Positions 17,271 through 25,033 of a DNA stretch of 42,236 nt are shown piece after piece. Source of the stretch: a bacterium (GTDB lineage: Bacteria > Actinomycetota > Acidimicrobiia > Spongiisociales > Spongiisociaceae); contig JAPPGV010000136.1 of the NCBI GenBank assembly GCA_028821235.1, positions 1 to 42,236 of the forward strand, in the 5' to 3' direction. A program made the position numbers and the translations under genes. The notes under the pieces are model-generated. The model saw only the letters and a list, made by a program, of their open reading frames with translations. It made no database searches and was not told where the DNA came from. The first letter of the stretch is position 1. Every line of letters begins with the position of its first letter.

Positions 17271-17422
17271 TTATTTCGCCGGAGAAGGGCACACCGGTTA
17301 GGGCTGGAGGACCCCCGAAGCCGGTCGAGCGGTGCGGAGACGCGGCGAGGGGTGCCGAATGTTCGGTCAGAGGTGCGCTGGAGCCGCCGGGGTGTTGGAA
17401 ACGCGGGCTGCCGGCCTTGCTT

Positions 17423-18100
17423 CTACCGGAGAGGCGAATCCGTTCCGGTTTCCGGAGATGCATCCCGGAGAGCTGAGGCGGCGAGGGTGAGCGCCGCCAG
17501 GCATGGCTCGATGACCGGCATCCCGAGGTCGCTCTGGAGCCGGGTGCGGAGGTGGGTCATACCGGTGCATCCCAGCACCACAGCCTCCGCGCCGGCCTCT
17601 GCCAGCTTCCGCCCGGTTACGAGCACGTCCTGGTAGGCATCCTCGCTCTCGAGATCCAGCACTCCCCTGCCTGTGGCGATGTCGGCCACGATCCGCGCCG
17701 ACACGCCGATGCGGTCCCAGTAGCGGTAGTGGCGCGGTATGGCGATGTCGAGGGCGGAGATGATTCCGACCCTACGTCCTCGAGACATGGCGGCGAGTAC
17801 AGCCGACTCGGCGATTCCGAACACCGGCGCCTCCAGCGCGTTCCTCAACTCGGCGACCCCCGGATCCGAGAAGCACGCCACTACGTAGGCATCGGCGGGA
17901 TGGGCCAGGGCGGTCTCAACCATGGGGCCGACCGCGGCGGCCACGTCCTCGTCCGACTCGATGGCCGCGGGACCGCCGCGGCAGGTGACCACCTCCACCT
18001 CGACTCCCATGTCGTGAGCAAGGGCACTCACGGCATCCTCGATCTGTAGGGAGATGTTCTCCGAGTTGTTCGGGTTGACCACGCAGACAGTTCCGATCAC
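17423..18100 (-). CDS. Aspartate/glutamate/hydantoin racemase-family protein
   Basis: A 225-residue cofactor-independent racemase of the Asp/Glu/hydantoin superfamily. The N-terminal VVNPNNS block (8-13) binds the substrate, and the two catalytic cysteines are C76 in ACFSDPG and C178 in LGCTGMT. Length and motifs fit hydantoin racemase or maleate isomerase-like members. It lies 91 nt after the DadA-like gene in the same direction, so a racemase/D-amino acid dehydrogenase pair is a reasonable reading. About 370 nt separate it from the ROK gene, and that interval (17054-17422) holds the ROK promoter and operator and no other gene I can see. Confidence 0.88.
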   Translation of the reverse strand: MIGTVCVVNPNNSENISLQIEDAVSALAHDMGVEVEVVTCRGGPAAIESDEDVAAAVGPMVETALAHPADAYVVACFSDPGVAELRNALEAPVFGIAESAVLAAMSRGRRVGIISALDIAIPRHYRYWDRIGVSARIVADIATGRGVLDLESEDAYQDVLVTGRKLAEAGAEAVVLGCTGMTHLRTRLQSDLGMPVIEPCLAALTLAASALRDASPETGTDSPLR

Positions 18101-18191
18101 GGGGACACACTACCGCTCCACACCATCATGACTCCTAGGACCCGCATCGGGCCCCGACGGAGTCCGCACCGGGAACCCCGGGCGATCGATG

Positions 18192-19334
18192 TCAGAAGCG
18201 GTCGGGGGCGAAGGGGGTCAGGTCGACCTCGGGGGTGCGGTCCAGCGCCAACTGGGCCAGCACGCGGCCCATGAGCGGGCCCGCCGTCAGGCCCATGTGG
18301 GGATAGACGCCGACCACGAGGCCGGGCGGGCCGACCTTGCCGATGATCGGGGACAGGTCCGGGGTGGCCAGGCCGCGTCCGGGCCAGGTGCGTATCAGGC
18401 GGACTCCGGCCAGCGACGGCACGACCCGCAGCGCCACCTTCATGTTGGCGACCAGGTTGCGGGGATTGACCCTGTTGTGGCCGGTCACGGGGTCGAGGTC
18501 CGATGACCAGCCGCCGCCGATCAGCAAAGTCCCGGCTTTGGCCTGCTTGAAGGTCAACTGGCCGCCTGCGAAGTAGACCAGGTGGTGGACCATCGGAGCC
18601 AGGGGTTCGGTCGCGCCGACCTGGGCCGGATCGTCGGAGATGGCCAGGTCACCACCCCACATCGAGGCGAACCGGTTGAGGTCGTTGCCCGTAACCAGCA
18701 CCACCCGGCCGGCACTCACCTGACCGACGGGCGTGGAGGCGGTGAAGGTGCCGTCATGCCACTCCAGCCCGATCACCTCGGCGCCGGTCCGGATGACCGC
18801 TCCCCTGGACACGGCGGCGCGGGCGAATGCGGGCGCCGCCAGCATCGAGTTGACCTTCCCCTCCACCCGGGTGAGCTGGGCGCCCACCATCGACTCGGAC
18901 ACGTAGGGAGCGATCCGCTGGAGGTCTGCAGGCCCGAGGAGGTCGGATTCCACGCCGGCGGACCGCTCGATGGCGACCTTCCGCTCTATGTCCCCCATCT
19001 GCTCGGAGGTCTCGGCGATGAGGAGGCCCCCGTTGAGCGAGACCTCCAGGTCGGTGTCCAGCACATCGCTCAGATCCCTCCACATCTCCAGGGAGTCGGC
19101 CAGGAATCGAAGGGCCGGCAGGAAGCCGCGGGCCCATTCCTCACCGAACTCCAGGAACGAGGAGTGCTGGATCTGGCCGTGGAGGCTGCCTGCGTTCCTC
19201 CCCGACGCCTGGGTGTTGAGGTCGAACTGCTCCAGCAGCAGCACCTCGGCGCCGAGCCCGGCCAGATTCCAGGCCGTCGCGCAACCCGTCACTCCCCCGC
19301 CGATCACGAGGACATCACAGGTGCGGCCGGCCAT
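18192..19334 (-). CDS. DadA/HcnC-like FAD-dependent amino acid oxidoreductase
   Basis: A 380-residue flavoprotein of the DAO family. The FAD dinucleotide fold is VLVIGGGVTGCATAWNLA at the start, with LLLEQF and ASGRNAG. The C-terminal block GLVVGVYPHMGLTAGPLMG completes the FAD site. Relatives oxidise D-amino acids, glycine, sarcosine or opines and may be the beta subunit of HcnABC-type complexes. The ATG at 19334 was chosen because AGAGAAGG lies just upstream and the FAD fold starts there. Codons further upstream (to 19400) come from the repeat element at 19345-19418 and are not conserved-looking. It could partner the HcnA/HcnB fusion at 2395, 14 kb away. Confidence 0.9.
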   Translation of the reverse strand: MAGRTCDVLVIGGGVTGCATAWNLAGLGAEVLLLEQFDLNTQASGRNAGSLHGQIQHSSFLEFGEEWARGFLPALRFLADSLEMWRDLSDVLDTDLEVSLNGGLLIAETSEQMGDIERKVAIERSAGVESDLLGPADLQRIAPYVSESMVGAQLTRVEGKVNSMLAAPAFARAAVSRGAVIRTGAEVIGLEWHDGTFTASTPVGQVSAGRVVLVTGNDLNRFASMWGGDLAISDDPAQVGATEPLAPMVHHLVYFAGGQLTFKQAKAGTLLIGGGWSSDLDPVTGHNRVNPRNLVANMKVALRVVPSLAGVRLIRTWPGRGLATPDLSPIIGKVGPPGLVVGVYPHMGLTAGPLMGRVLAQLALDRTPEVDLTPFAPDRF

Positions 19335-19344
19335 GCCTTCTCTC

Positions 19345-19418
19345 AGTGGTCCGTCTGCGAAACAACCAGGCGTGCTCTGGCGTTCATCCCACGCCGCCAT
19401 TCCACGGACCTACCACTA
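19345..19418. repeat. Short MITE-like element (family 1, copy b)
   Basis: AGTGGTCCGTCTGCGAAACAACC near the left end and CGCCGCCATT plus CCACTAG near the right match the ends of the 166-bp element at 1169-1334, so this is an internally deleted relative of about 74 bp. The ends are an imperfect inverted repeat, with three extra bases in the right arm. The right end (19416-19418) forms the TAG stop of the CoA-transferase beta gene, and the left end sits just upstream of the DadA-like start. Confidence 0.7.
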
Positions 19419-20180
19419 GGTACGGCTCTTGAGGTCCCGGAGCGCCGCCAACTCCTCGCTGGTCGGGGCATCCGTCACGTCGAGGGGTGATGCCACCCTG
19501 AGCGGCCACTGGGTCTGATCCTGGACTTCTTGCATGTCGACACCCGGATGCACCGCCACCAGGGTCAGCTCGTTGTCGTGCGGATCCGGCCTCAGTATCC
19601 CCAGGTCGGTGATGACGTTGACAGGCCCAGCCCCCCGGAAGCCGAGCCGGGACCTGGCGTCGGGCGCCGGACCCAGGCCGACCGAGGTCACGAAGTCGAC
19701 CCGGGGCACGAAGGCCCGCCTGGTGTGGCGCATGATCACCGTCACCTCATGGCAGTGGGCGGCGATCTCGGGAGCGCCTCCCGCTCCGGGTAGGCGAACC
19801 TTCGGATCGTGATAGTCCGGGCCTATGACGGTGGTGTTCAGGTTGCCGAACCGATCGATCTGGGCGGCGGACAGGTAGCCGACATCGATGTGTCCGCCTT
19901 GTAGCCAGTAGTTGAAGACCTCGGGCACCGAAACAACCGCGTCGGCGGTCTCCGCCAACTCGCCGTCGCCAATCGACAGCGGCAAGCGGTAGGGCTTGGC
20001 GCCGAGAGGCCCTGCTTCATAGATGAGGAACAGGTTCGGCGCGTGGGTGTTGCGGGCCAGATTGGCGACCGTGCTGGGGATGCCGATGCCCACGAAGCAT
20101 GACATGCCGTCCCTTAGGAGGCGGGATGCCACCACGGACATGATCTCATCAGCGGCCCACGCCGGCGTGCGGTCGGCCAC
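19416..20180 (-). CDS. Class I CoA-transferase, beta subunit
   Basis: A 254-residue subunit of a family I CoA-transferase (glutaconate/3-oxoacid type). The probable catalytic glutamate lies in LIYEAGPLG (ExGxxG), and a GAGGAPEIAAH block sits at the usual place after VGYLSAAQIDRFGNLN. The alpha subunit ends 3 nt upstream, so the two form an operon and presumably a heteromer. Substrate specificity is not readable; IpdB-like hydrolases share this fold. The TAG stop lies in a repeat element. Confidence 0.88.
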   Translation of the reverse strand: MADRTPAWAADEIMSVVASRLLRDGMSCFVGIGIPSTVANLARNTHAPNLFLIYEAGPLGAKPYRLPLSIGDGELAETADAVVSVPEVFNYWLQGGHIDVGYLSAAQIDRFGNLNTTVIGPDYHDPKVRLPGAGGAPEIAAHCHEVTVIMRHTRRAFVPRVDFVTSVGLGPAPDARSRLGFRGAGPVNVITDLGILRPDPHDNELTLVAVHPGVDMQEVQDQTQWPLRVASPLDVTDAPTSEELAALRDLKSRT

Positions 20181-20183
20181 GGC

Positions 20184-20990
20184 TCAAGCTCCCATGACGT
20201 ACTCGTCCAGCCAGGCCAGGAAGGCATCACGATCCCTGCTGAGCGCGGGCCACTTGCGATACCAGTCGTTGTCGCGGTCGTAGTAGTCCTGCACGTAGGA
20301 TGGCCAGGCGCCCCCGGTCACCTCGCACACCGCGGTGATAGCCATGGAGGGGATGACGAAGTCGCCGGGGCGCCGCTCCAGGACGTCGACGATCTCCTCC
20401 ACCGTCACCACGACCCGTCGGGACGCCATGACCACCTCCCGGAAGCACCCGGATATCCCCCAGACCTGGACGTTGCCAGTCCGGTCCGCCCGCTGGGCGT
20501 GGAGTATCCCCGTGTCGGGGTTCAGGGCGCGCACCGCCGCCACCGGCTCGCCGGTGAAGGGGCAGTCCAGAAACCGGACATGAGGGGCTATCTCGCCGAG
20601 CGAAGTGCCGAGATATCCCTTCATGACAGTGAACGGCATCCCGGAAGCTCCGGCCACGTACCGGTTGGTCAGACCGGCGTGGCTGTGCTCCTCCAACTCG
20701 AGGGGTGTCGGCCAGCCGTTCTCCACCGCATCCCTGAAGCGGTACAGCGAACCGACTCCTGGGTTCCCGCCCCACGAGAAAAGAAGCTTGCGAACACATC
20801 CGGCCCCTATCAACTGGTCGTAGATCAGGTCCGGGGTCATCCTCGACACGGTCAGGTTGCGCTTCTCCTGGCGGATGATCTCGTGGCCGGCCGCGAACGG
20901 GATCAGATGTGTGAAGCCCTCCAGCGCCACCGTGTCGCCGTCCCGGACGTGGCGGGAGATAGCGGTCGTCAGGTCGAGGTGCTCTGCCAT
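20184..20990 (-). CDS. Class I CoA-transferase, alpha subunit
   Basis: A 268-residue alpha subunit paired with the following beta gene. It has the DGDTVALEGFTHLIPFAAGHEIIRQ opening, the KLLFSWGGNPGVGSLYRFRDA block and NPDTGILHAQRADRTGNVQVWG, characteristic of glutaconate CoA-transferase/IpdA-type subunits. It starts at ATG 20990, 18 nt after the ppk2 stop. Its place beside a DadA-like oxidase and a racemase suggests activation of an acid formed by amino acid deamination; this is inference. Confidence 0.88.
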   Translation of the reverse strand: MAEHLDLTTAISRHVRDGDTVALEGFTHLIPFAAGHEIIRQEKRNLTVSRMTPDLIYDQLIGAGCVRKLLFSWGGNPGVGSLYRFRDAVENGWPTPLELEEHSHAGLTNRYVAGASGMPFTVMKGYLGTSLGEIAPHVRFLDCPFTGEPVAAVRALNPDTGILHAQRADRTGNVQVWGISGCFREVVMASRRVVVTVEEIVDVLERRPGDFVIPSMAITAVCEVTGGAWPSYVQDYYDRDNDWYRKWPALSRDRDAFLAWLDEYVMGA

Positions 20991-21008
20991 CTTGCCGAGA
21001 AAAGGCCC

Positions 21009-21839
21009 TCAGTACCTCTCGGAGACGAAGGTCTGATCCGTGATAGGCGGACGGACGTAGCCGACCCCCGACTGACGTTCGGGTAGCTCTATGTCGTCCC
21101 AAGGAACATCCTCGTAGGGAATCTGGTCCAGCAGGTGGGCGATGCAGTTCAGGCGAGCACGCTTCTTGTTGTCGGCGTTGACCACGTACCAGGGGGCCTG
21201 CTTGATGTCCGTGTGGGCGAACAGGATGTCTTTCGCCTTGGAGAACTCCACCCATCGGGACCTCCCCTCCACGTCGACGGGGGACAGTTTCCAACGCTTT
21301 CTCGGGTCGTGGATCCGGGACTGGAAACGTCTCTCCTGTTCAGCGTCGCTCACGGAGAACCAGTACTTGATCAGGATGATGCCGGAGCGGATGAGCATGC
21401 GCTCGAACTCGGGACACGAGCGGAGAAACTCACGGTATTCCTCCTCGGTGCAGAAACCCATGACCGGCTCCACGACCCCGCGGTTGTACCAACTGCGATC
21501 GAAGAGGGCCATCTCGCCGGCGGCGGGCAACTCGGCCACATACCGCTGGAACCACCATTGCGTCTTCTCCCGGTCGCTGGGGGTGCCGAGCGCCACCACC
21601 CGCACGACGCGGGGATTCAGCCGTTCCGTGATCCGCTTGATCACACCACCCTTGCCGGCCGCATCACGGCCCTCGAAGATGACCACCACCTTGAGACCCT
21701 GGTGCTTGATCCAGCGCTGCAGGCGGACCAGCTCCTCCTGCAGCCGGCCCAACTCCGCCTCGTAGACCTTCCGCTTGAGCTTGGGTCGGTCCTGGTCGGG
21801 CGCTTGCGAGTCGAGCGCTTCCAGGAAATCAACACTCAT
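21009..21839 (-). CDS. ppk2: Polyphosphate kinase 2
   Basis: A 276-residue PPK2-family kinase that moves phosphate between polyphosphate and nucleotides. Walker A is FEGRDAAGKGG, the lid module starts KRITERLNPR, and Walker B is FDRSWYNRGVVEPVMG. KYWFSVSDAEQERRFQSR and the WKLSP-DVEGRSRW region are typical. The ATG at 21839 was preferred to an upstream TTG at 21848. It leads the CoA-transferase genes by 18 nt, though a functional link to them is not evident. Confidence 0.95.
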   Translation of the reverse strand: MSVDFLEALDSQAPDQDRPKLKRKVYEAELGRLQEELVRLQRWIKHQGLKVVVIFEGRDAAGKGGVIKRITERLNPRVVRVVALGTPSDREKTQWWFQRYVAELPAAGEMALFDRSWYNRGVVEPVMGFCTEEEYREFLRSCPEFERMLIRSGIILIKYWFSVSDAEQERRFQSRIHDPRKRWKLSPVDVEGRSRWVEFSKAKDILFAHTDIKQAPWYVVNADNKKRARLNCIAHLLDQIPYEDVPWDDIELPERQSGVGYVRPPITDQTFVSERY

Positions 21840-21869
21840 GCCGCCCAAGACTAAACGAAGCCCCGAGCG

Positions 21870-22018
21870 GCCAGTCGTCAGTGGTCAGTGGTCAGTGGTC
21901 AGTGGTCAGTGGTCAGTGGTCAGTGAATGGTCTAACGGAATTGTTGGGGAGGGAACACAGGCCGGGGGGCCAGGGGAACTTGATCACCCATAGGCCGCTG
22001 ACTGGCCACTGGCTACTA
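21870..22018. repeat. Inverted-repeat-bounded element containing a 7-bp tandem array
   Basis: The left end GGCCAGTCGTCAGTGG (from 21869) and the reverse complement of the right end (TAGTAGCCAGTGGCCAGTCAGCGG, ending near 22018) share GGCCAGTC with CAGTGG. The element fills the gap between ppk2 and the HDAC-family gene. Its right end (22016-22018) coincides with that gene's TAG stop, followed by a second TAG. No gene fits between the ends. Confidence 0.5.
21877..21925. repeat. Seven perfect tandem copies of GTCAGTG
   Basis: Seven uninterrupted 7-bp units run from 21877 to 21925 (49 bp). Shifted by three bases the unit is CAGTGGT, close to the TAGTGGT/CAGTGGT outer end of the family 1 elements at 1162-1175 (two units) and 19344-19350 (one unit). 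It lies upstream of ppk2, about 40 bp from its start, and copy number could vary by slippage. Confidence 0.95.
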
Positions 22019-23035
22019 CACAAAGGCGGCCAGCACCGCAGGCACTGCCGCCTCGAGTACGCCGGGACCGTAGCCACCCTCCTGGATGATCACCGTGGGC
22101 AGGCCGGTGCGCAGAGCCTCCCCCAGCAGCGGATAGTCCTGGTCGGTCAGGGCCAACACGCCGTCGGTGACATGGGTGTCCACCCCCAGAGCCACCACCA
22201 GGAATTCTGCTCCGAAGGAACCGACTGCCTCGACGGCCTCCTGCAAGGCGGGGCGGTATGCCGGCCAACCGGACCCGCTCGGGAGGGGAAGGTTGAGGTT
22301 GGCGCCCGACCCGGCCCCGTCCCCCCGCTCCTCGGGAAATCCGGAGAAGAATGGGAAATGTACCTCGGGATCACCATGGATCGAGATGGTCAGCACGTCC
22401 CCACGGCTCCAGAACACCGCCTGGGTGCCGTTGCCGTGGTGGGTGTCGACATCCACGATCGCCACTCTGGCCCCCCGTGACGCCAGCCACGCCGCCGAGA
22501 GCGCGGTGTTGTTCAGGTAGCAGTAGCCGCCGAAGGTCGCAGGAGCGGCATGGTGGCCGGGAGGGCGGCAGATGGCATAGGCAACCCGCCCTCCGTCATG
22601 GACGGCACCGGCCGCGGCGACAGCGGATGCCGCCGCCGAGAGCGCCGCCGGCCAGGTGCCTTCCAGGATCGGATCGACATCGTTGGAGTAGATGCCGAGT
22701 TGAGCGTCGACGTGGGTAGGGGGACGGCCCGGCAATCCGGGGATGGGACGGATGTAGGCCACCGCTTCGCCGTCGGCCGGGGCGCCGGTGGCGGCCCGCC
22801 AGCGGTCGTGCGCCATGCGCAGGAACTCCAGGTACTCGGGCTCGTGTACGAGGAGCAAGTCCTGCTCGTCCACAGGAGGGGGGCAGACCACGTCGACTGC
22901 TTCGAGCTGTGCCAGGGCGGAGAGAATGCGGTCGGCTCGCGCCGCGGTCTCCGCCGGAGGCAAGAGGACTCCCCCGAATCGGTGGGGCTCCGAGGGATTA
23001 TGGAGACGGTGGTCGGGATGGACATAGACCTGCAC
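22016..23035 (-). CDS. Histone deacetylase-superfamily protein (acetylpolyamine amidohydrolase-like)
   Basis: A 339-residue zinc hydrolase. The tandem active-site histidines are H161-H162 in RPPGHHA, zinc ligands lie in VDVDTHHGNGTQ (D197, H199) and in LGVDTH, and the transition-state tyrosine is in QEGGYGP. YCYLNN and FFSGFPEERG fit acetylpolyamine amidohydrolases more than AcuC. The expected reaction is deacetylation of acetylated polyamines or another N-acetyl amine in the cytoplasm. Transcription is leftward from the 23041-23320 gap; the TAG stop sits at the edge of the repeat element before ppk2. Confidence 0.9.
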   Translation of the reverse strand: MQVYVHPDHRLHNPSEPHRFGGVLLPPAETAARADRILSALAQLEAVDVVCPPPVDEQDLLLVHEPEYLEFLRMAHDRWRAATGAPADGEAVAYIRPIPGLPGRPPTHVDAQLGIYSNDVDPILEGTWPAALSAAASAVAAAGAVHDGGRVAYAICRPPGHHAAPATFGGYCYLNNTALSAAWLASRGARVAIVDVDTHHGNGTQAVFWSRGDVLTISIHGDPEVHFPFFSGFPEERGDGAGSGANLNLPLPSGSGWPAYRPALQEAVEAVGSFGAEFLVVALGVDTHVTDGVLALTDQDYPLLGEALRTGLPTVIIQEGGYGPGVLEAAVPAVLAAFV

Positions 23036-23183
23036 GGGGCTCCTCCGAGGTCATCGGGCTGCCAGGGAGGATGCTAGGGCCGGTTGCTAGCCCTGATTAT
23101 TCCTGTTCCCCGCACACCGACGCGGATCAGGCCACTTCAACCACACCATTTGCAACGCGGCCGCCCTTCACGCAGCGGTTTGA

Positions 23184-23215
23184 TTTGACACCCGGTCGGA
23201 AGATCGGGGGTCAAA
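23184..23215. promoter_or_regulatory. Inverted repeat in the divergent promoter region
   Basis: TTTGACACCC (23184-23193) and GGGGGTCAAA (23206-23215) are inverted repeats matching at 9 of 10 positions with a 12-bp spacer. The left arm contains TTGACA. It lies between the leftward HDAC-family gene and the rightward NitT-type operon, so it may be an operator for either. No matching -10 at proper spacing is clear. The rest of 23036-23371 shows no gene. Confidence 0.4.
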
Positions 23216-23371
23216 CGGCTATAACCCCAGGTCAGGAGCACGAAGCACCCATCTCCGTCACCCGGACAAACCCCGACCATGAATAATTGGGGCTAGGCTT
23301 GGTCAACTGTTCATCACTACGTGCTACTCGGTATCACGGTGGTGTGTGTCGCAGGAAGGACCCGTTCGGCC

Positions 23372-24100
23372 TTGGATCCGGTAATCGCCTTCACCGAAGT
23401 GACCAAGTCCTTCGGGTCAATCGATGCCCTGGATCCCATCGGCCTCACCATCCGCAAGGGCGAGTTCGTATCCCTAGTGGGACCGTCCGGGTGCGGGAAG
23501 TCAACCGTTCTGAGGCTCGGATCGGGACTAATCGAGCCCACGAAAGGCACAGTGAGCCGGTCTTCGGACAACGTCGGCTACATCTTCCAGGAGCCCACGC
23601 TGATGCCGTGGCGTACGGTGGAACAGAACGTGACCTTCCTCGGCGAACTGGACGGGTTGGGCCGCCAGGAGGCCAGGCGGCGCGCCGACGAGGTGCTCTC
23701 GCTAGTCGGGCTCGAGGAGTTCCGCGACCACTATCCCCTGGCCCTGTCGGGCGGGATGAAGATGCGCACCAGTATCGCCAGGTCGTTGCTGCTCGATCCC
23801 GACCTGTTCCTGTTCGACGAGCCGCTCGGTGCGCTGGACCAGATCAGCCGGGCGCGGCTCAACGCAGAGCTGTGTGCCCTGTTCTCCGAGCGACGCTTCG
23901 CGGCCCTGTTCGTCACGCATTCGGTTGACGAGGCCGTATTCCTGGCATCTCGCCTGCTCGTGATGAGCAAGCGGCCGGGAAGGCTCGTGGCCGAGTTCGC
24001 AATCCCTTACGAGTTCCCTCGCCAGCCCGAAATCCGCTACGAGCCGGAGTTCGCGGTGCTGGCCGGCCAGGTCGCCGCCGCACTGGCAGAGGCATCATGA
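23372..24100 (+). CDS. NitT/TauT-type ABC transporter ATP-binding protein
   Basis: A 242-residue ATPase. Walker A is GPSGCGKST, the Q-loop YIFQEPTLMPWRTVEQNV, the signature LSGGMKMRTSIARS, Walker B LFLFDEPLGALD and the H-loop FVTHSVDEAV, all typical of SsuB/TauB/nitrate-type ATPases. The start is uncertain. A TTG at 23372 places the conserved N-terminus correctly and has AGGAAGGA 11 nt upstream, while an upstream GTG at 23321 keeps the frame but lacks a ribosome site. The stop overlaps the permease start as ATGA (24097-24100). Confidence 0.9.
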   Translation: MDPVIAFTEVTKSFGSIDALDPIGLTIRKGEFVSLVGPSGCGKSTVLRLGSGLIEPTKGTVSRSSDNVGYIFQEPTLMPWRTVEQNVTFLGELDGLGRQEARRRADEVLSLVGLEEFRDHYPLALSGGMKMRTSIARSLLLDPDLFLFDEPLGALDQISRARLNAELCALFSERRFAALFVTHSVDEAVFLASRLLVMSKRPGRLVAEFAIPYEFPRQPEIRYEPEFAVLAGQVAAALAEAS

Positions 24101-24954
24101 GCAACCGGACCGGCGAGACCACCAACGCCTCCCGCGCCGGCCCCGCCCGCATCCGGGAGCTGCTCGGCGTTGCCATTCCACCCGCTCTGGTCGCCCTGGC
24201 CATAATCCTCCTCTGGTACGGAATCACCTTCTTCGTGCTCGAGCCCGACCGGCGCTTTCTCCTCCCGCCGCCCCACGGCGTGATCGAGGAGGGGATTCTC
24301 GACGGAGAGGTGTTAGCGGAGATCATGGGCGGCCTGTACCGGACCGCCATGGTCGCCGGCCTCGGGCTGTTAATCGGCTTCGCGTTGGGGTTCTCGATGG
24401 CCTTGGTGATGAGCCAGGCCAAATGGATCGAGCGCTCACTGTACCCCTGGGCCGTCGTATGCCAGACGGTGCCGATCCTGGCCTTGGTCCCGCTCCTCGG
24501 CTTCTGGTTCGGCTTCGGGTTGATGTCTCGGGTAACGGTTTGCGTGATCATCGCTCTCTTCCCGATCGTCATCAACTCCCTGACCGGCTTGCAGGGTGCC
24601 GACCCCAGACTGCACGACCTGCTCACGCTCCACAACGCCGGCCGGTGGACCCGGGCTCTGAAGCTCCAGGTCCCCGCCGCCCGCCCGCTCATCTTCACCG
24701 GCCTCCGCACCTCGGCCGGCCTGTCGGTGATCGGAGCGATCGTGGGCGACTTCTTCTTCGGTCGGGGCCAGCCCGGCCTGGGCATCCTGCTCGACCGATA
24801 CAGCCGCCGTCTCAGAAGCGAGGAACTGCTGGCCGCGGTCATCGCCGCCTGCCTGCTCGGCGTGGTGGCTTTCTGGATATTCGGCGTGATCGGCCGCCGG
24901 GCCGTCGGCCATTGGGATCCGTCGTGGGCTGACGAGCGGAACAAGGACACTTAG
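24097..24954 (+). CDS. NitT/TauT-type ABC transporter permease
   Basis: A 285-residue membrane protein with about six hydrophobic segments, the first at 25-50. The coupling loop sits around DLLTLHNAGRWTRALKLQVPAARP, an EAA-like motif, and RTSAGLSVIGAIVGDFFFG is the conserved segment after it. Translation is coupled to the ATPase gene, and the lipoprotein follows after 79 nt. It belongs to the SsuC/TauC/ThiX group. Confidence 0.92.
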   Translation: MSNRTGETTNASRAGPARIRELLGVAIPPALVALAIILLWYGITFFVLEPDRRFLLPPPHGVIEEGILDGEVLAEIMGGLYRTAMVAGLGLLIGFALGFSMALVMSQAKWIERSLYPWAVVCQTVPILALVPLLGFWFGFGLMSRVTVCVIIALFPIVINSLTGLQGADPRLHDLLTLHNAGRWTRALKLQVPAARPLIFTGLRTSAGLSVIGAIVGDFFFGRGQPGLGILLDRYSRRLRSEELLAAVIAACLLGVVAFWIFGVIGRRAVGHWDPSWADERNKDT

Positions 24955-25033
24955 ACGTGCGAATCCGACCGGAGTCGGGCGCGGTCAGGAGCCATGGAAC
25001 AGGTAGCAACGGAAGATCGGAAAGGAGGCCGAC

